The position numbers and the translations under genes are program-made. Of a stretch of 64,000 bases of DNA, positions 47,193-55,788 are shown piece by piece. The stretch spans positions 1 through 64,000 of the forward strand of contig CAYWEN010000019.1 in NCBI GenBank assembly GCA_964457545.1, read 5' to 3'. How positions within the stretch are numbered: the first letter of the stretch is position 1; every line of letters begins with the position of its first letter. Under the pieces are notes generated by a model, which made no database searches, was not told the origin of the DNA, and saw only the letters and a list, made by a program, of their open reading frames with translations. The DNA is from JAGGTJ01 sp964457545 (GTDB taxonomy: Bacteria; Desulfobacterota; DSM-4660; Desulfatiglandales; Desulfatiglandaceae).

Positions 47193-48602
47193 ATGACTGA
47201 AAAGGTGTTTCAGATGATTAAAGAAAAGAATGTGAAGATGGTTGATCTGCGCTTCCTTGATTTTGTGGGCATATGGCAGCATTTTTCTGTGCCTGTAAGT
47301 GAACTGGACGAATCAAGTTTTGAAGACGGATTTGGTTTTGATGGGTCCAGCATCAGGGGATGGCAGCCGATTCATGCAAGTGACATGCTGGTAGTGCCTG
47401 ACCCTGATACTGCGGTGATGGATCCCTTCTTTGAAGTTCCAACCCTGGTTTTGATAGGGGATATTGTGGATCCTGTTACATATGAGCCGTATACCCGTGA
47501 TCCCAGGAATATTGCCAAAAAGGCGGAAAGCTATCTGAAAAGCACCGGTATTGGTGATACGGCATTTATAGGGCCGGAGGCAGAGTTTTTTATATTTGAT
47601 GATGTCAGATTCGAAACAGCAACAAACAGGGCATCCTACTTTGTTGATTCCGTAGAAGGGATATGGAACAGTGCCAGGGATGAAGGCCCTAATCTGGCTA
47701 ACAAACCCAGACACAAGGAAGGTTATTTCCCTGTTCCTCCTATGGATAAGTTTCAGGATTTGAGAACTGAAATGCTTCTTACTCTTGAATCTGTTGGCAT
47801 AGATGTTGAGTGTCAGCACCATGAGGTTGCAACAGCAGGTCAGGCAGAAATAGACATGCGATTTGCTCCTCTGCTCAAAATGGGTGATCAGCTTATGTGG
47901 TTTAAATATATTATAAAAAATGTGGCCCACAGGTCTGGTCGTACCGTTACTTTTATGCCAAAACCTTTGTTTGAAGATAATGGAACCGGCATGCATACGC
48001 ATTTGAGTATATGGAAAGATGGACAGCCTCTTTTTGCAGGAGACAAATATGCCGGTGCTTCTGATATGGCAATGTATGCCATTGGCGGGATTCTGAAGCA
48101 CTGTCGCGCGGTATGTGCATTTACCAATCCTACTACAAATTCATACAAGCGTTTGGTGCCCGGATTTGAAGCGCCTGTAAATCTTGCATATTCAAGCAGG
48201 AACAGGAGCGCTGCGATTCGTATCCCCATGTATTCGTCTTCTCCAAAGGCAAAGAGGCTTGAATTCAGGACGCCGGATCCATCCTGTAATGGTTACATGG
48301 CCTTTTCTGCTATTTTGATGGCTGCCCTTGACGGTATTGAAAACAGGATAGATCCTGGTGATCCGCTTGATAAGGATATTTACGGTCTTTCACCGGAAGA
48401 ACTTGCCAATATACCGTCTGCGCCGGGCTCTCTTGAAGAAGCTATTAATGCACTTGAAGAGGATCATGCCTTTTTGCTCAAAGGTGATGTTTTTACACAG
48501 GATGTTATAGATATGTGGATAGAGTACAAAACTAAAAACGAGATTGATCCCCTTAAGTTAAGACCTCATCCACACGAATTCTTTCTCTATTTTGACATAT
48601 AG
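47193..48602 (+). CDS. glnA: glutamine synthetase type I
   Basis: GlnA makes glutamine from glutamate and ammonia. The 469-residue protein has the N-terminal DLRFLDFVGIWQHFS, FGFDGSSIRGW, EAEFFIFD, the ATP-binding region KPLFEDNGTGMHTH, and NRSAAIRIP. DKDIYGLSPEELANIPSAPGSLEEA corresponds to the adenylylation loop with its Tyr, so this is the class regulated by covalent modification. GAGGAGGG lies before ATG 47193. Confidence 0.97.
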   Translation: MTEKVFQMIKEKNVKMVDLRFLDFVGIWQHFSVPVSELDESSFEDGFGFDGSSIRGWQPIHASDMLVVPDPDTAVMDPFFEVPTLVLIGDIVDPVTYEPYTRDPRNIAKKAESYLKSTGIGDTAFIGPEAEFFIFDDVRFETATNRASYFVDSVEGIWNSARDEGPNLANKPRHKEGYFPVPPMDKFQDLRTEMLLTLESVGIDVECQHHEVATAGQAEIDMRFAPLLKMGDQLMWFKYIIKNVAHRSGRTVTFMPKPLFEDNGTGMHTHLSIWKDGQPLFAGDKYAGASDMAMYAIGGILKHCRAVCAFTNPTTNSYKRLVPGFEAPVNLAYSSRNRSAAIRIPMYSSSPKAKRLEFRTPDPSCNGYMAFSAILMAALDGIENRIDPGDPLDKDIYGLSPEELANIPSAPGSLEEAINALEEDHAFLLKGDVFTQDVIDMWIEYKTKNEIDPLKLRPHPHEFFLYFDI

Positions 48603-48647
48603 GTATTGTATAAAATTACCTTGCAACAGCTTGATATGAATTGATAT

Positions 48648-48690
48648 GGGGTATGTCCTGGGTTTTGCCTGAAGACATACCCCTTTTTTT
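48648..48690 (+). terminator. rho-independent terminator of glnA
   Basis: A 10-base stem GGGGTATGTC (48648-48657) / GACATACCCC (48674-48683), a 16-base loop and then seven T. It begins 46 bases after the glnA stop and ends the nitrogen-control unit. Confidence 0.9.
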
Positions 48691-49027
48691 GTGTAGATTT
48701 TTATATTTATGTTCTGTCATGTGTTTGCCCCTGTTTCTGTAACGCTGTTTGATAATGTGCCTTTTTTATGGGCTCTGTTAAGTGAAAGATTTGTTTTTTG
48801 TATTCTTGCCAGTCTCTGTGCTTTGCGGTTTTTCCCCTTTTGCGCTTGTCCTGGGTTTGCTCCTGATGCCTAAACACGGTTTTCCGTCTATGCATGGAAT
48901 CTGTCTGTTTAGTGTTTATCAAATTCCTGTCATTCAATCTTGTTAAACCGTCAAATACTTGCCTGATCTAACCTGTGAAATGTTTGGACAGGACCTGTTA
49001 TATGGTCATTTGCAGGCAGGCAACAGG
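48691..49027. other. intergenic between glnA terminator and motA promoter
   Basis: About 340 bases; an open frame on the minus strand is low-complexity and lacks support. Nothing else recognised. Confidence 0.35.
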
Positions 49028-49043
49028 TGGCATAATACTTGCT
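49028..49043 (+). promoter_or_regulatory. sigma-54 promoter upstream of motA
   Basis: TGGCATAATACTTGCT keeps the invariant GG and GC at 10-base spacing and the TTGCT -12 element. It lies about 100 bases before the motA start and would place the stator/C-ring/export operon under RpoN and a flagellar enhancer-binding protein. No enhancer-binding protein gene is in the window. Confidence 0.75.
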
Positions 49044-49146
49044 CTGTTTAATAGTTGATTAAGAGGGCTTGGTATAATACTGCCCGTATTCCAGATCGGT
49101 TTTTGAGCGTCATAAGGTTTTAAGCCCTTACAGGCAGGAGCGGCTG

Positions 49147-49920
49147 TTGGATATCTCTACGCTTATTGGCATACTTATTGCCAGTGGTCTTGTAATTGTT
49201 TCCATATACATGGGGGGAAATGTAACCTGGTTCATCAACTATCCATCCTTGATGATAGTTGTTGGAGGAACCATGGGGGCTACTTTGCTCTCCTATCCCT
49301 TGTCCGAGGTTATGAGTGTTTTTGGTGTTGCCAAAAAGGTCTTTTTACATCGTTATCAAAACCAGAATGAGATTATATCCCTGTTGGTCAGATTCGCAAG
49401 AAAGGCCAGAAAAGAAGGAATACTCTCTTTTGAACCGGAGATCAAGAATCTTGACAATCCGTTTATGGCAAAGGGGCTGACTCTTGCCATAGACGGTATG
49501 GATTCCGGTGCCATAGAGGATATCCTGAGAACCGAAATATATGCCATAGAGGAACGTCACAGGCTGGGAGCGGACATATTTCTTACAATGGGTAATTTCT
49601 CTCCTGCAGTTGGCATGCTGGGTACCATTATAGGGCTTATACAGATGTTGATGCAGATGAATGACCCGAGCAGTATCGGCAAACCAATGGCTGTTGCTCT
49701 TTTAACCACTTTCTACGGGGTGTTTTTATCCTATCTCTTTTTTTTGCCCATTGCCGGTAAACTGAAAACAAGGAGTAAAAAGGAGCTGATCCTCAATGAA
49801 ATGATCATGGAGGGGATAATATCAATTCAGGCAGGAGATAATCCTCGTGTGGTAGAGCAAAAACTGAAGGCGTTTCTTTCTCCGAGAGAAAGACAGGATA
49901 AAAACAGGTTAAAACAATGA
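49147..49920 (+). CDS. motA: flagellar motor stator protein MotA
   Basis: MotA surrounds a MotB dimer in the ion-driven stator. The 257-residue protein has two N-terminal membrane helices (about 2-22 and 32-50), a cytoplasmic charged segment (RFARKARKEGILSFEPEIKNLDNPFM) and two C-terminal helices with SPAVGMLGTIIGLIQML and MAVALLTTFYGVFLSYLFFLPIA. The start is TTG with AGGAG 9 bases upstream. The stop overlaps the next ATG (ATGA). Confidence 0.93.
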   Translation: MDISTLIGILIASGLVIVSIYMGGNVTWFINYPSLMIVVGGTMGATLLSYPLSEVMSVFGVAKKVFLHRYQNQNEIISLLVRFARKARKEGILSFEPEIKNLDNPFMAKGLTLAIDGMDSGAIEDILRTEIYAIEERHRLGADIFLTMGNFSPAVGMLGTIIGLIQMLMQMNDPSSIGKPMAVALLTTFYGVFLSYLFFLPIAGKLKTRSKKELILNEMIMEGIISIQAGDNPRVVEQKLKAFLSPRERQDKNRLKQ

Positions 49921-50642
49921 TACGCTCTGGAAAAAAGCCGCTGTTTACATCAAAAGAAGAAAATTCTTCTCATGCTGCTGTGGGATGGCAGATGGTATAT
50001 TCAGGTTTTGTCCTTATCCTGCTGTGTTTTTTTATAATGCTGACTTCTTTTACATCAATGGAAAGTTCAAAGGTTTCTGAGTTTGTAAGGTCTTTTGTCC
50101 GCTCAGTCAGCATATTTTCAGGAGGGGTGAAGGTTGAACCCGGGAAAGAAATACTTCCTGAGTCACCGGATGTGGTCGATAAAAACAGTGATTTTGCAAA
50201 TATCAGCGAAAACCTGAAAAAGGTTGTAAAAGACCTTGATATGGGTGACAAGATTGGATTTTCCTATTCCAAAGAAGGGCTTGTTATGAGACTTTCCGAT
50301 CTTGTGCTGTTTCGTCAGGGAGATGCAAAGATATCCCCAAAATCGTTACCTGTGCTGGACAGGATTGCCACCATAATTCTGAAAACAAAAAACCATATAC
50401 GAATAGAAGGATATACAGATAATGTCCCTATTCATACACGCAGGTTCCCATCCAACTGGGAGCTTTCCACATTACGGGCAGTAAATGTTTTGCGGTACTT
50501 TACAGAGCATCTGAATATTCCGTCAGAGAGATTTTCCGTAGTAGGATATGGACAGTGTCATCCGATTGTCCCTAATGATTCTCCTTTTGACAGGGCAAAA
50601 AACAGAAGGGTGGAGATTGTTTTTGTAAGGCAGAGACCGTAA
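49917..50642 (+). CDS. MotB-like OmpA-domain protein lacking the ion-binding Asp
   Basis: The 241-residue protein has one N-terminal membrane helix (about 24-45) and a C-terminal OmpA/MotB peptidoglycan-binding domain (RIEGYTDNVPIHTRRFPSNWELSTLRA...GYGQCHPIVPNDSPFDRAKNRRVEI). In MotB the helix carries an essential Asp in a Y-A-D-F context. Here the aligned residues are Y28-S-G30-F, so the Asp is replaced by Gly and no other acidic residue is in the helix. It is translationally coupled to motA. It could be a structural or regulatory partner of the stator rather than a working MotB on its own. Confidence 0.85.
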   Translation: MIRSGKKPLFTSKEENSSHAAVGWQMVYSGFVLILLCFFIMLTSFTSMESSKVSEFVRSFVRSVSIFSGGVKVEPGKEILPESPDVVDKNSDFANISENLKKVVKDLDMGDKIGFSYSKEGLVMRLSDLVLFRQGDAKISPKSLPVLDRIATIILKTKNHIRIEGYTDNVPIHTRRFPSNWELSTLRAVNVLRYFTEHLNIPSERFSVVGYGQCHPIVPNDSPFDRAKNRRVEIVFVRQRP

Positions 50643-50797
50643 TGCCTGAATCCTGTGATTGTAAAAGATATTTGAGGTGCATGGTCGCAGGTGTTCTTGC
50701 AATCAATTTATTCTCCAGGGCAACTCCAGGCTTAGATATGTCAGGACATATCATCTGTGTGTCAGTAGGTTTTTATGTCATAGACATTATCTTTTGA
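50642..50797 (+). CDS. possible 51-residue hydrophobic peptide between the two motB genes
   Basis: The ATG overlaps the stop of the preceding gene (TAATG), an arrangement typical of coupled translation. The product is Cys-rich at its N-terminus (ESCDCKRYLRC), with two hydrophobic stretches (about 14-24 and 37-51). I recognise no family and see no separate ribosome-binding site. It ends about 43 bases before the second motB gene. Could be chance. Confidence 0.3.
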   Translation: MPESCDCKRYLRCMVAGVLAINLFSRATPGLDMSGHIICVSVGFYVIDIIF

Positions 50798-50840
50798 AAA
50801 TATCCTTGTCTGAGAGTGAGGTTTTTTAAAGGGAACAGGT

Positions 50841-51569
50841 ATGAAAAGAAGTGTAGCAGGCCGGACAGAGGAGCAGAACACCAATGGAGCAAAGTGGCTT
50901 ACTACATTTAATGACCTGATTACTCTTCTTATGGTTTTTTTTGTTCTTGCTTTTTCCATGGGGACAGTAGACAGGAAAAAGATGAAAGAGTTTGCCTACA
51001 ACTTGCAGGGAGGTATTGGGGTCCTTGAGGCGGGAAACAGGGTAGGAATATCCATAAAACCTGAATTCAAACAAAAAAAGGTGCCTCAATCAGCATTAAA
51101 TAATGGAATTTTGAACAAGACGGATGATTCCATTAACAGTATTGCTTCTGAAGATGGGGTGAATGCAAACAGGACGGATGAGGGAATAATCATAAGGCTT
51201 AACAGTGCCATATTGTTTGATTCCGGAGTTGCAAAAATCAATGGAAGGGCCTTTGAGGTGCTGGACAAGATCTCCAGGATTATAAAGAGGCTGCGGTGTC
51301 CTGTACGAATTGAAGGTCATACTGATAATGTGCCGATCAGTACAGGGCAGTTCCCATCCAATTGGGATTTATCTGTCGCCCGTGCAGTAAGCGTTCTTAA
51401 GTATATTGTAAAATCAGGAAAAATTCAGGCATGCAGACTCTGTGCAGCAGGATATGGAGATTCAAGGCCTATTGCAGCCAATGATACCCCTGATAACAGA
51501 GCAAAAAACAGGAGAGTGGAAATCATATTGATAACAAAAGGAGGGGAAGCAGGATGTCAAAAAAGGTAA
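50841..51569 (+). CDS. motB: flagellar motor stator protein MotB
   Basis: The 242-residue protein has one membrane helix with the ion-binding Asp at residue 25 (WLTTFNDLITLLMVFFVL) and a C-terminal OmpA domain (RIEGHTDNVPISTGQFPSNWDLSVARAVSVLKY...NRAKNRRVEII). This is the paralog equipped for ion transport. AAAGGGAACAGG precedes the ATG. Its end overlaps fliL by 16 bases. Confidence 0.9.
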   Translation: MKRSVAGRTEEQNTNGAKWLTTFNDLITLLMVFFVLAFSMGTVDRKKMKEFAYNLQGGIGVLEAGNRVGISIKPEFKQKKVPQSALNNGILNKTDDSINSIASEDGVNANRTDEGIIIRLNSAILFDSGVAKINGRAFEVLDKISRIIKRLRCPVRIEGHTDNVPISTGQFPSNWDLSVARAVSVLKYIVKSGKIQACRLCAAGYGDSRPIAANDTPDNRAKNRRVEIILITKGGEAGCQKR

Positions 51570-52015
51570 TAATTATCATTATTATTGTTGCCGTATTGGT
51601 TTTGGGGGTCATAGGCGGAGGCTTTTTTATCCTTTCGCAGCAGATAAACAAGATTGCGAGTCAGACGGGCCAGCCGGTTGTACAGCAGACAATTGAAAAG
51701 CAGGATGATACACCGGGGGTAATGTACTCGTTGAGAAAATTTATTGTAAACATTGCAGACCCTGGCCAGGACAAATTCCTTAGTGTACAGATGGATCTGG
51801 AAGTAAAGGATAAAGATGCTGCCCAGAAAATTGACAGCCAGCTCCCGAAGGTACGAGATGCCATCCTTACCATACTGCCCACAAAGAGGTCTGAGGAATT
51901 GCAGAGTGTTAAGGGAAAAAATATTCTGCGTGATGAACTTATTGCAAAACTAAACACCCTGCTTAATGGGGATTTGGTTAAAAATATATATTTTACCGAA
52001 TTTGTTATTCAGTAA
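51554..52015 (+). CDS. fliL: flagellar basal body-associated protein FliL
   Basis: FliL forms a ring around the stator and supports torque. The 153-residue protein has an N-terminal membrane helix of many Ile and Val (about 5-27), a short linker, and the periplasmic domain with MYSLRKFIVNIADPGQDKFLSVQMDLEV and VRDAILTILPTKRSEELQSVKGKNILRDEL. GGAGGGG precedes the ATG, which lies inside motB. Confidence 0.93.
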   Translation: MSKKVIIIIIIVAVLVLGVIGGGFFILSQQINKIASQTGQPVVQQTIEKQDDTPGVMYSLRKFIVNIADPGQDKFLSVQMDLEVKDKDAAQKIDSQLPKVRDAILTILPTKRSEELQSVKGKNILRDELIAKLNTLLNGDLVKNIYFTEFVIQ

Positions 52016-52126
52016 ACCTTGATAACAGGAACTCAGGACATTGTATTGTTATAGAATTGCAACAGGTCTGAGGGTTTGAAATCAGAGGTATCATATAAGA
52101 TACCTTTATGTTGAGGAAAACTTGCC

Positions 52127-53098
52127 ATGTCTGACATACTGTCTCAGGAAGAAATAGATGCCCTGTTGACATCTATGAGTAATGGTGAGGTTGATGTTGA
52201 GCAGGACAGGGACGATGAGATTCAGGTAGAACCCTATGATCTTACATCAAAAGATATTATGCTGCATGATCAGTTTCATGCGCTTAAGGAGATCATTGAC
52301 AAGTTTACAAAGTTGGCTTGTTCCTCTGTCTCTTCTGCCTTGCAAAAAAGGATAGAAGTCAAAACCTCTGCAACCGAAATGATAAAGTTTGGCGAGTTTA
52401 TAAATGGGTTTTCAGGTACTGCAAGTTTTACTGTGTTTGATATGAAGCCTTTGAGTGGTTCGGCCCTGCTTGCAATAGAGCCTAACCTGGTTTTCAGCAT
52501 GATTGACTGCATGTTTGGCGGTGATGGCAAGGAATTGGGAAAACCAAGGGATTTTACCCTGATTGAACAGCGGCTGATTCAAAACATTGCCATATCAATA
52601 ATAAAGTGTCTGGAAGAGGCATGGGCACTTGTGTGTCCAATAGAGACATCTTTGAAAAAGAGTGAAACAAGATCTGATTTTGTAAATCTGTATTCACCTA
52701 CAGATTTTGTATTAATCATGGTCTTTTCTATAGAGCATGAGACATTCACAGGAAATATCAATTTCTGCATTCCTTATTTCATGCTGGAGCCTATAAAAGA
52801 AAAACTGTCAGCAAGGTATATTGTTGGTACTACAGCGGAGGCACGATGGAATGTCCAGCTTTATAGCCTGTTAAATACCGTAAAGGTCGATGTGATTGCT
52901 GAGCTTGGAAGGGCGAAGCATATTACAGGAAATGATCTTTTGGCATTGAAGTCTGGAGATATTCTGCAACTGCAAACGCGTGTGTACGATCCATTGACTG
53001 TAACTGTGGAATCTGTCCCAAAATATCTGGGCCTGCCGGGAATAATGGGAGGAAACAGGGCAGTACAGATAACAGGCAGGCTTGAAAGGGAGAAATAG
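52127..53098 (+). CDS. fliM: flagellar motor switch protein FliM
   Basis: FliM is the C-ring subunit that binds CheY-P. The N-terminus MSDILSQEEIDALLTSMSNGE carries the conserved LSQxEIDALL CheY-binding segment. The middle CheC-like domain (about 45-225) and the C-terminal SpoA domain (about 240-320, VDVIAELGRAKHITGNDLLALKSGDIL) follow. Length 323 is normal. Confidence 0.96.
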   Translation: MSDILSQEEIDALLTSMSNGEVDVEQDRDDEIQVEPYDLTSKDIMLHDQFHALKEIIDKFTKLACSSVSSALQKRIEVKTSATEMIKFGEFINGFSGTASFTVFDMKPLSGSALLAIEPNLVFSMIDCMFGGDGKELGKPRDFTLIEQRLIQNIAISIIKCLEEAWALVCPIETSLKKSETRSDFVNLYSPTDFVLIMVFSIEHETFTGNINFCIPYFMLEPIKEKLSARYIVGTTAEARWNVQLYSLLNTVKVDVIAELGRAKHITGNDLLALKSGDILQLQTRVYDPLTVTVESVPKYLGLPGIMGGNRAVQITGRLEREK

Positions 53099-53101
53099 AC
53101 A

Positions 53102-53554
53102 ATGGCGGTATTGGAAGATAATACTGATACTAATGAACCGGCTCAGGATATCAATTCCCCTGGATCCGAAGATAAAGGCGCCCCACAGCAGCCCCCGGAA
53201 GAAGCAGTCTCTTTTGAAACAGAAGCTGCCCGGTCGAAGGAAGAAGATAGCCATGGATTGTCTGATCCGAAACAGGATACACATCCTGAAAACACTGGAG
53301 ACATAAATTTTATCCTGGATATTCCCCTGAAGATATCTGTTGAACTTGGGCAAACAACAATGTTGATAAGTGAACTGTTAAAACTGGGGCAGGGATCAGT
53401 GATTCCTCTTTCAAAGGCAGCAGGTGAACACCTTGAAATCCTTGCAAATCAAAAACTTATTGCAAGAGGAGAGGTGGTGGTTGTTGATAGAAAATATGGG
53501 GTACGGTTAACAGAGATAGTCAGCCATACTGAACGCATAGAGAAGCTGAAATGA
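53102..53554 (+). CDS. fliN: flagellar motor switch protein FliN
   Basis: Residues about 70-150 form the SpoA domain (DIPLKISVELGQTTMLISELLKLGQGSVIPLSKAAGEHLEILANQKLIARGEVVVVDRKYGVRLTEI), nearly canonical FliN. The first 60 residues are an acidic, Pro/Ser-rich extension. It starts 3 bases after fliM, and its stop overlaps the fliO ATG. Confidence 0.96.
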   Translation: MAVLEDNTDTNEPAQDINSPGSEDKGAPQQPPEEAVSFETEAARSKEEDSHGLSDPKQDTHPENTGDINFILDIPLKISVELGQTTMLISELLKLGQGSVIPLSKAAGEHLEILANQKLIARGEVVVVDRKYGVRLTEIVSHTERIEKLK

Positions 53555-53919
53555 ATTCTGCTGCAGATATTGTTTCTTCAGGCCTTAAGATATTGTTTTC
53601 CCTTGTTGTTGTTCTTGCCGGATTGCTTGTTCTGTTTTATACGGCAAAAAGGATATTGAAAAACAGTGCCGCGGGGATCAATGGAGGTGGTGTTGTCAAG
53701 GTGCTGGGCAGCACATGTATAGGTTTTAAGCGATATATCTCTTTGATAGATATTCCTGGGTGTATCCTTGTCATTGGGATATGCGGAGACAGCATGTCTC
53801 TTCTGTCAAAGATTGAAGACAGGGATATGATAGATCAGATCAGGGAGAGAACAAAATCTTCTCCGGCTTTTTTATCCCATCTGAAAAAGGCTTCAGATAA
53901 TGCCGGGTTCCAAGGTTAG
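53551..53919 (+). CDS. fliO: flagellar biosynthesis protein FliO
   Basis: FliO aids assembly of the FliP ring in the export gate. The 122-residue protein has one membrane helix (about 13-33), then the short FliO domain (VKVLGSTCIGFKRYISLIDIPGCILVIGICGDSMSLLSKIED). Assigned from this pattern and the fliN-fliO-fliP order. Confidence 0.88.
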   Translation: MNSAADIVSSGLKILFSLVVVLAGLLVLFYTAKRILKNSAAGINGGGVVKVLGSTCIGFKRYISLIDIPGCILVIGICGDSMSLLSKIEDRDMIDQIRERTKSSPAFLSHLKKASDNAGFQG

Positions 53920-53921
53920 TC

Positions 53922-54686
53922 ATGGCTTTAAAACACTGTTTGATACTGATCATGATATCTCTTGTAATGATATTGATGCCGAGGGATTGCCTTTGCAGTG
54001 TTCAATCCAAGGCAGTGCCTTTTATCTCTATAGGAACAGGCAGTCTTAAAGACCCGTCGCAGGTTACTGTGCTTGTAAAGATTTTTCTCCTGTTGACAAT
54101 CCTGTCTCTTGCACCGGCAATTCTCATTATGCTTACCTCTTTTACCCGGATTGTCATTGTGCTGTCAGTGCTTCGCCAGGCAATAGGGACACATCAGATG
54201 CCTCCAAATCAGGTGGTGTTGGGGATATCACTGTTTTTGACCTTTTTTATAATGACGCCGGTTTGGCAACAGATAAACAGGGATGCAGTTCAGCCGTATA
54301 TGCGGGGAGAGATAGGGAATCAGGATGCCATAAGAAAGATTGCGGCACCACTGCGAAAATTTATGTTCAGGCAAACACGCAAAAAGGATATTGCCCTGTT
54401 TATAGGTATTGCAGGCAGGGCAAAGCCGAAAAATGTTGATGATGTGCCTACATCCATTCTGATCCCATCTTTTATAATAAGCGAGCTTAAAACCGCCTTT
54501 CAGATTGCATTTATGCTGTATATCCCTTTTCTGATTATCGATATGGTTGTAGCGAGTGTGCTTTTGTCCATGGGTATGATGATGTTGCCTCCTGTAATGA
54601 TTTCTTTGCCGTTTAAGCTGATGCTGTTTGTACTGGCAGATGGGTGGTATTTGATCGTAGGTTCCTTGGTTAAAAGTTTCAGGTAA
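53922..54686 (+). CDS. fliP: flagellar type III export gate protein FliP
   Basis: A core pore subunit of the export gate. The 254-residue protein has a signal peptide (about 1-26) and the FliP domain, with ILIMLTSFTRIVIVLSVLRQAIGTHQMPPNQVVLGISLFLTFF and VPTSILIPSFIISELKTAFQIAFMLYIPFLIIDMVVASVLLSMGMMMLPP. Two bases separate it from fliO. Confidence 0.97.
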   Translation: MALKHCLILIMISLVMILMPRDCLCSVQSKAVPFISIGTGSLKDPSQVTVLVKIFLLLTILSLAPAILIMLTSFTRIVIVLSVLRQAIGTHQMPPNQVVLGISLFLTFFIMTPVWQQINRDAVQPYMRGEIGNQDAIRKIAAPLRKFMFRQTRKKDIALFIGIAGRAKPKNVDDVPTSILIPSFIISELKTAFQIAFMLYIPFLIIDMVVASVLLSMGMMMLPPVMISLPFKLMLFVLADGWYLIVGSLVKSFR

Positions 54687-54691
54687 AAGAT

Positions 54692-54961
54692 ATGACACCA
54701 GAGTTTATAACAGGCTTTATTTTCGAAGCATTGAAAACAACCATTTTGCTTGCATCTCCTGTACTGTTGTTTGGGCTGCTTGCAGGTTTGATAGTATCTG
54801 TATTTCAGGCAACCACACAGATTAACGAGATGACCCTTGTTTTTATTCCCAAAATGCTGGCAGTTGCTGCAGCACTTATTATATTTTTTCCGTGGATGCT
54901 GAGGATAATGGTACAGTTTACCGAGAATGTGTTTCTTAACATAGCGGTATATATCCATTAA
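54692..54961 (+). CDS. fliQ: flagellar export protein FliQ
   Basis: An 89-residue protein with two membrane helices and the family segment AGLIVSVFQATTQINEMTLVFIPKMLAVAAAL. It forms the outer layer of the export gate with FliP and FliR, and sits between those genes. Confidence 0.96.
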   Translation: MTPEFITGFIFEALKTTILLASPVLLFGLLAGLIVSVFQATTQINEMTLVFIPKMLAVAAALIIFFPWMLRIMVQFTENVFLNIAVYIH

Positions 54962-54969
54962 AATTAAAT

Positions 54970-55758
54970 ATGTTGACCTTTACCCTGCCACAGATACAGA
55001 TCTTTATCCTCATTTTTGTTCGTATAGCCGGAATTATCATGTCTGTGCCTGTCCTCAGCAGTAAAAATATCCCTGGTCTTTTTAAGGCCGGCCTGGCTCT
55101 TTCTTTTGCCATTATTCTGTATCAGATTCCTGGTTTGTGCAGGGCCTGCAATCTTGCAATAGGAACAATTCCTTTTTGTATAGGCCTTGCAGGGGAGATC
55201 GTTATAGGATTTATAATAGGAATTTCGGTCCAGTTGATATTTGCAGGAATCCAGTTGGGGGGACAAGTAATAGGGTTTCAGATGGGGCTGTCTGTTGCCA
55301 ATGTCCTGGACCCATTAACGAATTCACAGGTCTCTGTTACAGCACGATTCAATGACATTATGGCCATGCTGATATTCCTTGCCGTAAATGCACATTATAT
55401 GTTTTTGCGCGTGATTGCTGAGAGTTTTCAAATACTGCCTCCCCTGGCGTTTCAGTTTACCCGATCATTAATGGACAGACTGATTGTGCTTGCCGGCAAT
55501 ATGTTTGTTATAGCTATTAAGGTTGCTGCACCGGTAATGGGTGTCCTGTTGCTTACCAGTATAGCTCTTGGGCTGATTGCGCGTACTGTTCCACAGTTGA
55601 ACGTGTTTATAGTGGCAATGCCATTAAAGATAATAATAGGTCTTGTTATTATGGGGGTTTCAGCTTCTCTTGTTGCCTCATTTTTTATTAGTGAATTCAA
55701 TACCATGGGACATATAATATTGATTTTGTTAAGGGCTGCTGGAGCAAAATCTCCCTGA
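54970..55758 (+). CDS. fliR: flagellar export protein FliR
   Basis: A polytopic 262-residue gate protein with about six helices. FVRIAGIIMSVPVLSSKNIPGLFKAGLALSFA, GFIIGISVQLIFAGIQLGGQVIGFQMGLSVANVLDP and LIARTVPQLNVFIVAMPLKIIIGL are FliR signatures. It lies 8 bases after fliQ. Confidence 0.95.
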   Translation: MLTFTLPQIQIFILIFVRIAGIIMSVPVLSSKNIPGLFKAGLALSFAIILYQIPGLCRACNLAIGTIPFCIGLAGEIVIGFIIGISVQLIFAGIQLGGQVIGFQMGLSVANVLDPLTNSQVSVTARFNDIMAMLIFLAVNAHYMFLRVIAESFQILPPLAFQFTRSLMDRLIVLAGNMFVIAIKVAAPVMGVLLLTSIALGLIARTVPQLNVFIVAMPLKIIIGLVIMGVSASLVASFFISEFNTMGHIILILLRAAGAKSP

Positions 55759-55788
55759 TTCGTGGCTGGATAGTGGCAGGAAATATCT

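Noticed and set aside
54228..54958. Long antisense frames across fliP and fliQ
   Set aside because: Shadows of highly hydrophobic export genes; the sense frames are certain.
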